From the NCBI GenBank assembly GCA_023212645.1, contig JALBYC010000005.1, positions 62,001 to 126,000 on the forward strand: 64,000 nucleotides of DNA, given 5' to 3'. A program made the translations under genes and the position numbers. Positions 9,725 through 18,932 of the stretch are shown here, in pieces; positions within the stretch are counted from its first letter, which is position 1, and every line of letters starts with the position of its first letter. The notes under the pieces are model-generated. The model had not been told where the DNA came from and ran no database searches. It was given only the letters and a program-made list of their open reading frames with translations. Origin of the DNA: Farysia itapuensis (Eukaryota > Basidiomycota > Ustilaginomycetes > Ustilaginales > Ustilaginaceae).

Positions 9725-12700
9725 ATGGCAAGAGGTGCCGTTGCTGCCCCTGCTGCGACCTCGTCGAGCAGAGTCAGAAACAAGAAGCTTTCCTACCGCC
9801 AGAAATGTAAGTCTGATTCCAGTCGCGTACGTGTCCACCAATGAAATTGCTGACCCAATTCCTCTTTCCCCCTTGTCAACCCTGCACCCCACAACGCGTC
9901 GGATTCCCCCTTTCGCTTCGACTTTTCGACCGTCGTCGCCATCTTCCATTTCCATATTCGAAATTCTGGATGGTGTTACTGAACACTCTTCAAACACACT
10001 CATCACCCCCTTTTCCGCTCCATCAACTTCCCGCTTCTTATCACAGTATGCGTTCAGCGCGGTTCACATCTGCTCAATGCTGCCACATCGGTGGTGGCGG
10101 GGCCAGAGCCCGAATTTGAAGGACAAGAGCATGCTCAAGACTCGAATCTCGGTGTTGATGCAAGCGAAATCTCCGAGCACCACTTGCAAGCTGCGCTGTC
10201 TTCAAATCAGCTAGCGACTGCAGAAGGTGGAGCTTCCAGCGAGAGCTCAAAGGCCGCTTACAGTATCCCGGTACCCGAATCACATGTAGGACTTTCCAAT
10301 GCGGAATTCTCGCAACTATACCCCTCGGGCGTCTACCAAGATCCTGTCACATACATTCGGTTTTCAGATACAGTGGAAGACTGCACACGCGGACCAAGCT
10401 ATTGCATGGACGAGGATGACCAAGATTGGCTTGACTCTCGTAATGCGAAAGCCCATGAGGCTTTGACTTCAGCGATTCGCACTGCCAAGACCGGACCGCT
10501 TGCTAGCGCTGGAATCAAGGGAAAGGGCAAGGAGAAGGCGCGCGAAGAAGCCATTACTCGCTTTGTCGCCGAGAACCAGGCATCGTATCGCGTCATGACA
10601 GAAGATCAGATGGAAATGATTATGACCGTGTTTGAAAGGGTCACCAACGAGGCTGTACCCTTTCTTCACCTCGATGTTACCAAAATTCCAGTCGTCGAGG
10701 AACTCTTGGCAGCTTTCGAGCCAACTTCCTCCCTCTCTGCGCTTGCGCAGCCCGACCTACCGCTTCTGAGTTGGGAAAAAGACACCCTTGGCCGATCACC
10801 TGTCTCCATTACATCCACTTCCGACTGGTCGCCGAGCAACCCTTACAAAAACCTCGAGGATCTCAAAGTACTGGCTACCGTCGTGTATCCGCATTGGAAG
10901 AGTCGTCGAGAAGACCGTGAGGGCAAGCCAGTCATGCCGTTTCTCAGCTTCGACGAGTCCAACGATACCGATCCCTACGTCTGCTTCCGACGTCGTGAGG
11001 TCAAGCAGGTGCGCAAGACACGAAAGACAGATGCTCTTAACATCGAGAAGATGATTCGTTTGCGCGCCGAGCTGGAACACGCAGTTGCACTTGTAGAGCT
11101 CGTGGCGCAGAGAGAGAAAGGGAAGCGTGCTCTTATCCGACAGGACCGTCAATGCTGGGAATCCATCAAGGATCTTATGGACGTCAAAAGGCAATGGGGT
11201 ATTGTTGGGCCGCAGCAAGGTCACGAGGACGACGAGCTTATTTCTGGCGAACGCAAAGATCCGGCGCATGCACAAGTTGCGTCCAAGAAGAAGCGAAAAG
11301 CCGAGGAAAGCTCTTTGTCGATCAAGCTGGCGGGAAGGAAGAACCGCCCGACGGATGGCGATACTGCTTCTGCTGCGGCCTCCGCTGGTGGAGCTGCTGG
11401 CGTATCTGGAATGGGCTCGGCAATTCTCGAGCGCGTACATGCAGTGCAAGCCTACATCGAGCGAGAATGTTTACGCAAAGCGGATTCGGATCTCGGATGG
11501 GAAGAAGGGAGCGATTCTGCCTTTCAGCCTGTTCCAGCACCGCCTGCGCTGCGTGCCTTTCGACCAGTACATGCCGACGCCTCTGACGACAGGACTCACT
11601 TCTCTTCACAGACTCCAAGGGCCGGCCGCCCGCCATCGTTTCGACGACGACTCGGCCGTGGTGGACGTATCTTTCTCGATCGAAGGTTGCCTATCCCAAG
11701 TCCTGTGCCGTCCAGTCTATCTGATTGGCCACGTTCTGGACAAGCTGCCATCTCTTCGCTGCTTCGAACTGATTCGAGTCGCTTGGAAGATGTCCTTGAA
11801 ACTGCCGCTGCCTCGTCATCAACTCCCTCGGGCTTGACAACTATGCCTAGGCTCGAGGAACGCAGGGATCTACTTTCGCAGCCATCTCAGCCGACGTTGA
11901 GTGGACCTTTCGCCTTCACCCCCGATCTTCGACCCAGCTTGTTAGCATCTTCCCGTCATATGGCAACGCAAGACCAGGCGAGGGACGCTTCGGAAGACCT
12001 TGGGGGTCCCTTTTCCCGTTCGGGTCCGTTTGGATCGTCAGATGCCAATGTCGAGCTGTCGAGCTCCCAAACCTCCGATGCTGCAAGCAACTCATCCGAT
12101 TCGAGCGACCGCTCGAGGCTCAGTGGGCTCTCAGCTGGCGTTGTCAGCACACAAGCCACCGAGATTGGAGATATCGAAATGCTCGGACTCGACTCAGAGC
12201 ACAACAAGCGAGAAGCGGGTGATCTGGATCTGCACGAGGATTCGGACGAACTGCAAAGTCCTCGAGACGAAGTTTTCCGCTGGTTGCGCACCGAAGAACG
12301 TTGGCGGTACGACGACGAGTTCGGACGCTTCGCGGGCCTGGGTCTCACTGGCCTCGGCGGCATGGAAGAGGATGACGAGGTTGTACTGGATGACTTTGAT
12401 CAGCGGTTCATGCGCTACAGGATGACCTTACTGGAAGAGGCCGACTTGTTCAAGCTATCGACTGATCTGACCAATCTGCAACACGCTCAAGCTGCTGCAG
12501 AGACGCCAGCGCCAAAGCCCACAGGATACGTGGAACAAGCTTCGTCGAGCGCAACCAGTGCTGTTGCTGCCGCTGTCGCTGCCTCAATTGGACGGCCAAT
12601 GACAACTAACACTTCTACGGGCACATCCAGCTCGATCAGCGTTCAGTTGCCGGTCGGCGCGCGCTCTGGTGCAAACACCGCAGCCGGTAACATGTCGGCG

Positions 12701-12819
12701 CAACAGTCCCAGACTCAGCAACAACAGATGCAAATGGCCGTGCTACAGCAGCAGCAACAACAAGCCTCACAAGCGGCAGCGCAAGCTCAAGCCCAGCAGG
12801 CTGCGGTCCTTGCACAGCA

Positions 12820-12859
<40 letters not shown>

Positions 12860-12862
12860 CAA

Positions 12863-12894
<32 letters not shown>

Positions 12895-14056
12895 ACAGCA
12901 GCAGCTTCAGCAACAGATGGCACAGTTCGGAAGTCAAATGCCAGCGTTACCTCATACTAATGTCCAGCAAGCACAGCTAGCAAGCTTTGCTGCTGCTCAA
13001 CAGCAGGCGCAGATGCAAGCAGGTCAGCCTCAGAACCAAGGGCAGCAATCCCGTGTCAATGCAGTGCAGCAAGGTGATCAGCAACGTCGACCAGATGGCA
13101 CAGCCATCCAGCAGCAGCAGATGGGTCTGCCCATTCAGATGCAGATGCAGCTTCCAATCCAGCTGCAAATGCAAATGCAGATGCAAATGGCTGCTGCTGC
13201 AGCTCAGGGTCAAAGCCATCTCCTTGCTCAGTCCATGGGTTTCGACGCCAATAGCATCCAGGCTCAACAGCAAATTCCTCGCTCAATGCCTGGGCAGAAC
13301 ACCATGTCTCAGTCGTCGCCGATGCAGTCGAACGCATATCCTAACGGGCAATTCGGCATGAACATGACCAACAGTAATGCCGGGAGCCCCGCTATGCAGA
13401 ACGCGAGGATAAGCTCGCAGCCGCAACAGGCTATGAATGGGGCTTTTGGGTCTCCCGTGGCAGCGAACGGCAATGGTCGAGGCAACCCGTCACCCATCAT
13501 GCACGCAGGTCTGGCTGTTCCCCAACAGCCGATGGCTCAACAACAGGGAGCTCAAGGCGCGAATGGCATGAACCTGAATCTCAACCTCAACGCTGCTCAA
13601 ATGAAAGGCGCGAACAACTTTAGAGCTTTGCAAGCGCTGCAACAGGCACAACAAGGACAGGCCTTGATGGGACAGACGGGCAATATCTCGACAGCTCAGC
13701 TCATGGCGATGAAAGCAGCTTTGGCGCAAAATGCGAATCTGCAGCTGCGTCTGCCTCCCAATCGGGCCTTGCAGATTGCGCAACAAGCTGCTCAAGCCGC
13801 GTTGGGAGCACAGCAACAGCAGCAGCAGATGAGCAATGGTTCCAATCAAGGTTCGTCGCCTGCGCTCTCACGGGCATCCACCGCTGGTTCGCCCCGATTT
13901 GCACCCAACGGGGCACTGATGGGAAACGCTGGTTCGCCAAATGCTGGCGCTAACAACAATGCAACCAACTCTCCCTCGCCGCAGATCTCGGCCGCCAACC
14001 GCGCGGCAATCGCCGCTGCCGCTGCTGCAGGCCTCGCCGGCACCAAGACCATGTAA
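9725..14056 (+). CDS. EPL1: Enhancer of polycomb-like protein Epl1 (NuA4 subunit)
   Basis: I read two exons: 9725-9806 and 10047-14056 (240-bp intron, GTAAGT donor, CACAG acceptor), giving 1363 residues. Exon 1 encodes a basic N-terminus (SRVRNKKLSYRQK) that matches the start of Epl1 proteins, and the join keeps the frame. The EPcA region (about residues 15-250) contains EISEHHLQAAL, the YIRFSDT-type segment and MEMIMTVFERVTNEAVPFLHLD. A second conserved block near 558 reads RLGRGGRIFLDRR. Epl1 scaffolds the Piccolo/NuA4 histone H4/H2A acetyltransferase in the nucleus. The C-terminal half is Gln/Ala/Asn/Met-rich, with a run of 30 Gln. Without the intron only a non-ATG start would be available, which supports splicing. 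Confidence 0.93.
12815..12904 (+). repeat. CAG/CAA tract encoding 30 consecutive glutamines
   Basis: Thirty Gln codons in a row, a mix of CAG and CAA, lie inside EPL1 at about residues 950-980. Glutamine-rich sequence continues on both sides. The CAA interruptions probably slow slippage, but length variation between strains is likely. Confidence 0.9.
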
Positions 14057-14347
14057 CAACACCCTTTCCTCTCCAATCTTCCCGCCCGGTTCATCATGTA
14101 CTATTAAAACAAATCCCCACTCTCTTGCTCTACCTCACACATATACACACACACCGGTTCCCCACCATTTTTTTTTGGAACATTTACTTTGATGGCCCTC
14201 ATTCAGCTCCGTTCTGTGTATATTCTGAGCAACGCCGCATTGATAACACATCGCAGTCACAACAAACAAACAACGGGGAAGATTGAAATTGAACATCTTA
14301 AGAGAGAGGTTAGACAAAAAGGCTTGCGCCACGGGAAGGGTCGCGCG

Positions 14348-15606
14348 CTATACGGAGTCAAGTTCGTCGATGGAGTTGGGTCGAAGACGGGCCCACTTCA
14401 TTCGGGGGCCAATTTTGGCGTGTTCCGAGACTTTGAATCCGTAGATGCGCGGAGTGTAGATGCGACAGTAAGGGGCACGTTTACCGATCTGGTCTATGTC
14501 GAGTGTGCGATGAGGTGTGGGATGTTTTGGCGCCGGGCTTGGTTGTGGTGGATTTGCGAGGGTGTTTGTGCTGGTTGTTGGTGGAGTTGCGGGCGGCGGT
14601 GGCAGCGGCAGCGTTTGCGGGTCAGTGGCTGGTTTAGGTGCGATAATGGACGTGGTGGTGGTGCCCTTTTTGGGTGATGGTTGTGTGCCGATGGTGGACA
14701 AAGTTGCTGATGGGACGGTTGCGCTATCGACATCCATGCGTTGCTGTGACGTGCCTTGGTCTTCCACGTCTGCCGCGGCCAAAGGCTGGTAGCTTGGCGG
14801 ATGAAGGACATTGAGTGTATTGGAGTTCTTGGGGGCAATGATGCTGGGCAGCAAATCGCGATAGCATTGGAAGAGCAAGTGCGGGAACGTCGTGCCGAAA
14901 AAGGCACCGTCGACGCCGTGAAATCGCGAGCTTGGCGGCGAGTAGTTGTCGATGCAATTGGAGCAAAACAGCTTGACCGTGTCCAGACCTGGCAAGTCCG
15001 ATCGCCCACACGGCAGGACCGGATGCGAGTGGCAGAAGACGCGCGGACAATAGCCAAAGTGACCGGCCTGGTACTTTTCCACCATCTGCTGCATGCCTAT
15101 TCTGGTCAAGATGTAGCGTTGGTGGATCAGGCCGTAGAGCAACTCGGCAGACGATTCGACGATGGATACATCGGGAATCTTGAGTAGCTCCTCTTCCGGT
15201 GGTTCCACATCAAGAATCATCTCAAGTGCCTCTTTGTAGAAGGGCACGAGAGCATTGAGACCGGTCAAGTTAAAGTCATCTTCGATAAAGTCCTCGGCCA
15301 CCTCAGCAAAGTATTCGTGGCCAGGCAGAGAGCAGAACCAGGATATCCACGTCAAAGACTCTGTCCCGCTTTCGGACGGTGACTCAGATTCTGTACCAAG
15401 AAAGTCAATTCAGTATGTCTGCTGCGCATCGACAGGCTGCGAGAATCCAACGTACCGTAAATCTCATCGTCGTATGGTCCTACGTTGATGTCTTCCTCGT
15501 CCTCTTCCTCCTCTTCCTCTTCTTCGTCTTCGTCGATTTCCTGAGCGAAGAGAGGCTCCTCGGTCTCTACGGGTCGTGGGTCTGGCAAGCGGCTGCCAGA
15601 AGACAT
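14348..15606 (-). CDS. CKB1: Casein kinase II regulatory (beta) subunit
   Basis: Two exons: 15606-15456 and 15390-14348, with a 65-bp intron (GTACGT donor, GGTACAG acceptor); 397 residues. The join restores the conserved block before WISWFCSLPGHEYF. The zinc-binding dimerisation domain is intact (CPRVFC ... CSNC), followed by DGAFFGTTFPHLLF and the C-terminal IYGFKV segment. CK2beta holds the CK2 tetramer together and selects substrates. The N-terminus has an unbroken Asp/Glu stretch. A ~115-residue Pro/Thr/Ser-rich insertion separates the zinc domain from the C-terminal tail, making the protein much longer than the ~215-280 residues typical of the family. Its ATG is 281 bp upstream of the SND3 stop, on the same strand. 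Confidence 0.94.
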
Positions 15607-15886
15607 TGTGCTGGTGTGCAGGGCGAAAGTATGGCGATGTCAAGCAAGGAGCAGAGGGAGCGCACATTTCTTTCCGACACGTTTTCCCATCGGCGCCATC
15701 GGCCATCGGGCCATCGGCCAAAATCCAATTTTCTGTCAGATCACGAACATGCCAAACCACACACGCGACACACGTACACACGCACACACAGTTCGACAGA
15801 GCTAGCAGCGCATACAATGTACAAGGGAGGCGACATCTACAGGAAGCTACAGAAGTACATGCTAGGGAAGCAGCAGCATAGGATGC
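15607..15886. promoter_or_regulatory. CKB1 promoter with repeated CCATCGG
   Basis: This 280-bp gap holds the CKB1 promoter and the SND3 3' end. CCATCGG occurs four times at 15687-15717, immediately followed by GGCCAAAAT (15716-15724), the reverse complement of the ATTTTGGCC element seen upstream of the thiolase and TOM22. Function is inferred only from position and repetition. Confidence 0.4.
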
Positions 15887-16531
15887 TTATTCGTCCTTTT
15901 TCACGGCGCCAGGCTTCTCTGCACCCTTGATAGCGGCCTTGTCAGTCTGAGGGCCTGAGTTTCCGGCAGCGGCGCCAAAGAGACCGGCGGGAGCCTTGAA
16001 TGGACGCTTGAGATCGCCTGTAGCGGGCTGACCCCAGATCCAGATCTTGGCCATGTTGGATTCGAGGGCATTCTTGAGCGGCAAGATGGACTGAATGACG
16101 AGGGGGTTGGTGTAGCCAAGGTAGAGGTGCATGAATCCGACCATGGCGCATCCCATGAGCATGCCCCGGGTCGCCTTGCTGATCTCGGCCAAATCGTAGT
16201 CGCGGTTGGTAGTGGTGACTAACTCTCCTGGTTCTTGCGACATGGGCGACTTGGCGTTGACATACTTGATGACAGTCAGATCGTTGGCCTTCTTGACGCG
16301 GATCGAGCAGAAGTAGTACATTGCCACCACTAGCAGCTGCACTGCAACATAAGCCGCACGAGCGTACGTCACCAGCTCTGGCTTGTCCTCAAACGGAATG
16401 CGTTTGGCAACCTGCATGGCGCCAAACATGAAGGCCTATGTAACATCCAACCAGTCGCACCGTCAGCCAGCTGCGCTTGCAGATCTTTGCATTAGAACGC
16501 TACGTACCATGTTTCCGATAGCTCCGCTCAT
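15887..16531 (-). CDS. SND3: SRP-independent targeting protein Snd3 (Pho88 family)
   Basis: Two exons: 16531-16508 (8 codons) and 16435-15887; the 72-bp intron has a GTACGT donor and CATAG acceptor. The product is 190 residues, against 188 in yeast Pho88/Snd3. Family hallmarks are clear: LTVIKYV, a TTTNRDYDLAEI segment, MVGFMHLYLGYTNPL, and the ATGDLKRPFKAP motif near residue 150. N-terminal and central hydrophobic segments fit an ER membrane protein. Pho88 was first linked to phosphate transport; Snd3 is now placed in the SND route for ER targeting of membrane proteins. It is divergent from TOM22, another targeting component. Confidence 0.95.
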
Positions 16532-16844
16532 TTTGACAGATGTCTTGACGCCTTGGCGATGGGATAGGGACGAGGGGATATGGGGAGGGGGGTGGTTGTA
16601 GGCAAAGGAGTGGGAAAGAAGAATGCGGATGTGGCTACGTCCGACTCCATTCGTTCGGCTTCCGCGCCATATATCTTGCATCTTCCACGCGTAACGTGTT
16701 AGGCCAGAGACGGTCGATCGTCGGCCCCGCGGCCCCTTTGCCAAATTGTTTCGGACGATAGGAAAATTTGGCCAAAGTGGGAAGCAACAATTTTGGCCAG
16801 CTTTCTCGTCATCGTCACCACTTGCAGACCATCTCATACACATC
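16532..16844. promoter_or_regulatory. Divergent promoter SND3 / TOM22
   Basis: These 313 bp separate the two start codons. They contain AAATTTGGCC (16764-16773) and ATTTTGGCC (16790-16798), only 17 bp apart and 47-81 bp from the TOM22 ATG, plus one ACGCGT at about 16688. Bidirectional function is inferred from geometry. Confidence 0.45.
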
Positions 16845-17444
16845 ATGGTTCGTCTCGAAGAAGTCCCCGACGAGGAGTTCCTCGCTCAACAGGCAAGAGA
16901 GCAAGCGCGCGCTGCTGGCTCATCTAGAACAGTCGCTTTCGATGACGATGAAGACAACTGGGAAGAGGACAACGGAGATTCTGACGCAGAGGTATGTAGC
17001 ACCAAGTCTTTGTGAATGCTTCTCTACTTATGACTGACCGCTTCTCTTCTACTCTGTCAGTCTGACTTCTCTGATGATTCCGAGGTCTCCGAACGTGGCC
17101 TGACTTTGAAGGAAGAGACCGTCTGGGAACGAATTGCTGCGTTGAAGGATATCATCCCACCGTCCACACGTCGATCCATTTCGTCTGCCTTCAACACCAC
17201 AAGATCGTATGCTTTCACCGGCAGTCTCTTGGTTGGAAAAGTCGGTTGGGTCGTCACCACTTCTGCACTTCTGATCGGACTGCCGTTTGCGTTGGCTGTC
17301 GAAGACGAGTCACGGATTGTGGCACAAGAGAAAGAAATGATGGGACAAGGACAGGGTCCTCAACACATGCTTGGATCCGCTGGCACCAGTGAGCAGCAAC
17401 AAGTAGCTCCGGGTGGTCAAGGTCTTCGACCTCCTGGCTTCTGA
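16845..17444 (+). CDS. TOM22: Mitochondrial import receptor subunit Tom22
   Basis: Two exons: 16845-16991 and 17061-17444 (69-bp intron; GTATGT donor, CTGTCAG acceptor, TGACTGAC branch site); 176 residues. The acidic cytosolic receptor domain (DDDEDNWEEDNGDSD) spans the splice join. It is followed by the Tom22 core (LKEETVWERIAALKDIIPPSTRR) and one transmembrane segment at about 107-128 (GWVVTTSALLIGLPFALAV). The C-terminal intermembrane-space tail is rich in Gln and Gly. Tom22 is the central receptor and organiser of the outer-membrane TOM complex. It is divergent from SND3. Confidence 0.94.
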
Positions 17445-17740
17445 GCACCTCACCCAAAATAACCTCGCTCGTGCAAACTTTCTGTCTTGCTGGTTCCGCG
17501 GTGTCTTTGTATCAGTACCTGTCGCACGCATACTCGCTAATGACATGCTTCACCATAGCGATCTATCACCCCTTACTTCTCGAATCTGTTGTGGATGTAT
17601 GTTCAACAGATCTGTGTCATCTGCGATGAAATTGGTGAAAAAAGAGCTCGAGTGAGTTAGTTACCCCACTCAAGATGAGAATATTCTTTCCACCTGTCAA
17701 ACATCGAGGGACCACGCATCGGTCACTCGATGCACAAAGG

Positions 17741-18865
17741 ATGCCGGTGTGCATTCACTGCGCAACACCTGTGCCGTCACTGTACCTGCGGTACGGCAAG
17801 GATCACATTGTCCCTTCACCTTGTCGCTCCATCATCTGCGCTCCAGACGCTCAGGCTGGTGACCAGGGATCGGCAGTCGTGCTTGCAGACGAGTATCTCG
17901 AACACGGCATCACAATCGTCATTCTTGACTTGATACTAGCCAAGCCACGAGCGTATCGCCATTTGCTCTTCAATCGTGACCACCAGCAAGCACTCCCACA
18001 GCTCGGGTCTTCTGCTGCTAGAGTAAGGGGAGAAGGCGCGGATCTAGCGAGAAAATTTCTGGCACTCGGACTGGTAGATGCCTACATTCGATGGTTCTAC
18101 CTTTGTGTCGAGCCAGTGTTGCCTGAAGGTGGTGGAGAGCTAGCAGATGCTACTACACGAGGTAGACTGTCATCTCTCGTTGCTGGGATGCCTCTTCGGG
18201 CTGGTCTGTTCTTTCCTTCTTATGTCCCGGTCTCGCTTACAGGCTCAGAGGAATCGCCGATGTGCAATGCGCAGTGGATCTGGCTTCCAGCCGCCGTTCA
18301 ATCCGCTTCATCAACTCAAACGGATCAGATTCTGCCGACCCTCATCTCGTACCTCAACGTTGTGTTCAGCACCCTTGTCGAGAGCGCCGCCTTGCACTTG
18401 GCAGTCTGTGCTACAACATGGCTCCTCGCCGCACCTCGCACTTCCGAGACACAAAGGAGCGAAACAAACAAGGGCAAGAGTAAAGAGAATGGTACCCAGA
18501 GCGTTGCGCTAGCTTTCTGGCAGCCGTCAAAAGCATTGATTTTGTCCCAGCTATCACCTTTGATCCTGCTTTCCTTTGTGCTGTTATGGAGCTCAAAGTT
18601 CCCACACCCGACTTCGGATGCTGTCCGCTCAGCGCCGTCCTCATTGCAATCAAGATCAGTGATCTGGATCATCCGCACCCTTCTGTCAAGCTTGAACGCC
18701 GGCATAGCTATCGCCACACTTATCCCGACTCGAACGACAGCGGAGAACTCACGCCATCTTCGAGCGAGGCAGTTCCTACCGCCTGTTATTTTAGGGTTTG
18801 GATGGCTTGCGCAGGCACTCACAAGCTGGTATCTGTACCATCTCTCTAGCAGATTTCTCGGATAA
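17741..18865 (+). CDS. ARV1: ARV1 lipid/sterol homeostasis protein
   Basis: I start at the ATG at 17741 (374 residues) because Arv1 proteins begin just before the first Cys pair; the frame is open with another ATG 66 bp upstream at 17675. The Arv1 homology domain reads CIHC ... SLYLRYGKDHIV ... DEYLEHGITIVILDLILAKPRAYRHLLFNR (shown in parts). Several hydrophobic segments follow. Arv1 is an ER protein needed for sterol distribution and GPI synthesis in yeast. Oddity: the second zinc-binding pair, normally CxxC, appears as CxxxxC (Cys28/Cys33) and is followed by a ~18-residue insertion before the ADEYLEHG block. I found no plausible intron that would repair this. Confidence 0.88.
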   Translation: MPVCIHCATPVPSLYLRYGKDHIVPSPCRSIICAPDAQAGDQGSAVVLADEYLEHGITIVILDLILAKPRAYRHLLFNRDHQQALPQLGSSAARVRGEGADLARKFLALGLVDAYIRWFYLCVEPVLPEGGGELADATTRGRLSSLVAGMPLRAGLFFPSYVPVSLTGSEESPMCNAQWIWLPAAVQSASSTQTDQILPTLISYLNVVFSTLVESAALHLAVCATTWLLAAPRTSETQRSETNKGKSKENGTQSVALAFWQPSKALILSQLSPLILLSFVLLWSSKFPHPTSDAVRSAPSSLQSRSVIWIIRTLLSSLNAGIAIATLIPTRTTAENSRHLRARQFLPPVILGFGWLAQALTSWYLYHLSSRFLG

Positions 18866-18932
18866 CATAAAGCGAGTGTAATGTGTTTGTATGTTGTAGA
18901 CAAAGTGCGGTTTGAGGAGGAAAAATGTGGAT

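Noticed and set aside
12636..12923. Minus-strand open frame rich in Ala/Val opposite the polyglutamine run
   Set aside because: It is the low-complexity complement of CAG/CAA repeats within EPL1.
10091..14056. EPL1 as an unspliced gene with a GTG start
   Set aside because: An upstream exon with an ATG, GTAAGT donor and matching acceptor restores the conserved Epl1 N-terminus in frame.
17820..17895. Hidden intron in ARV1 that would remove the insertion
   Set aside because: The only in-frame candidate (66 nt) uses a poor GTCGCT donor and would delete a zinc-binding Cys.
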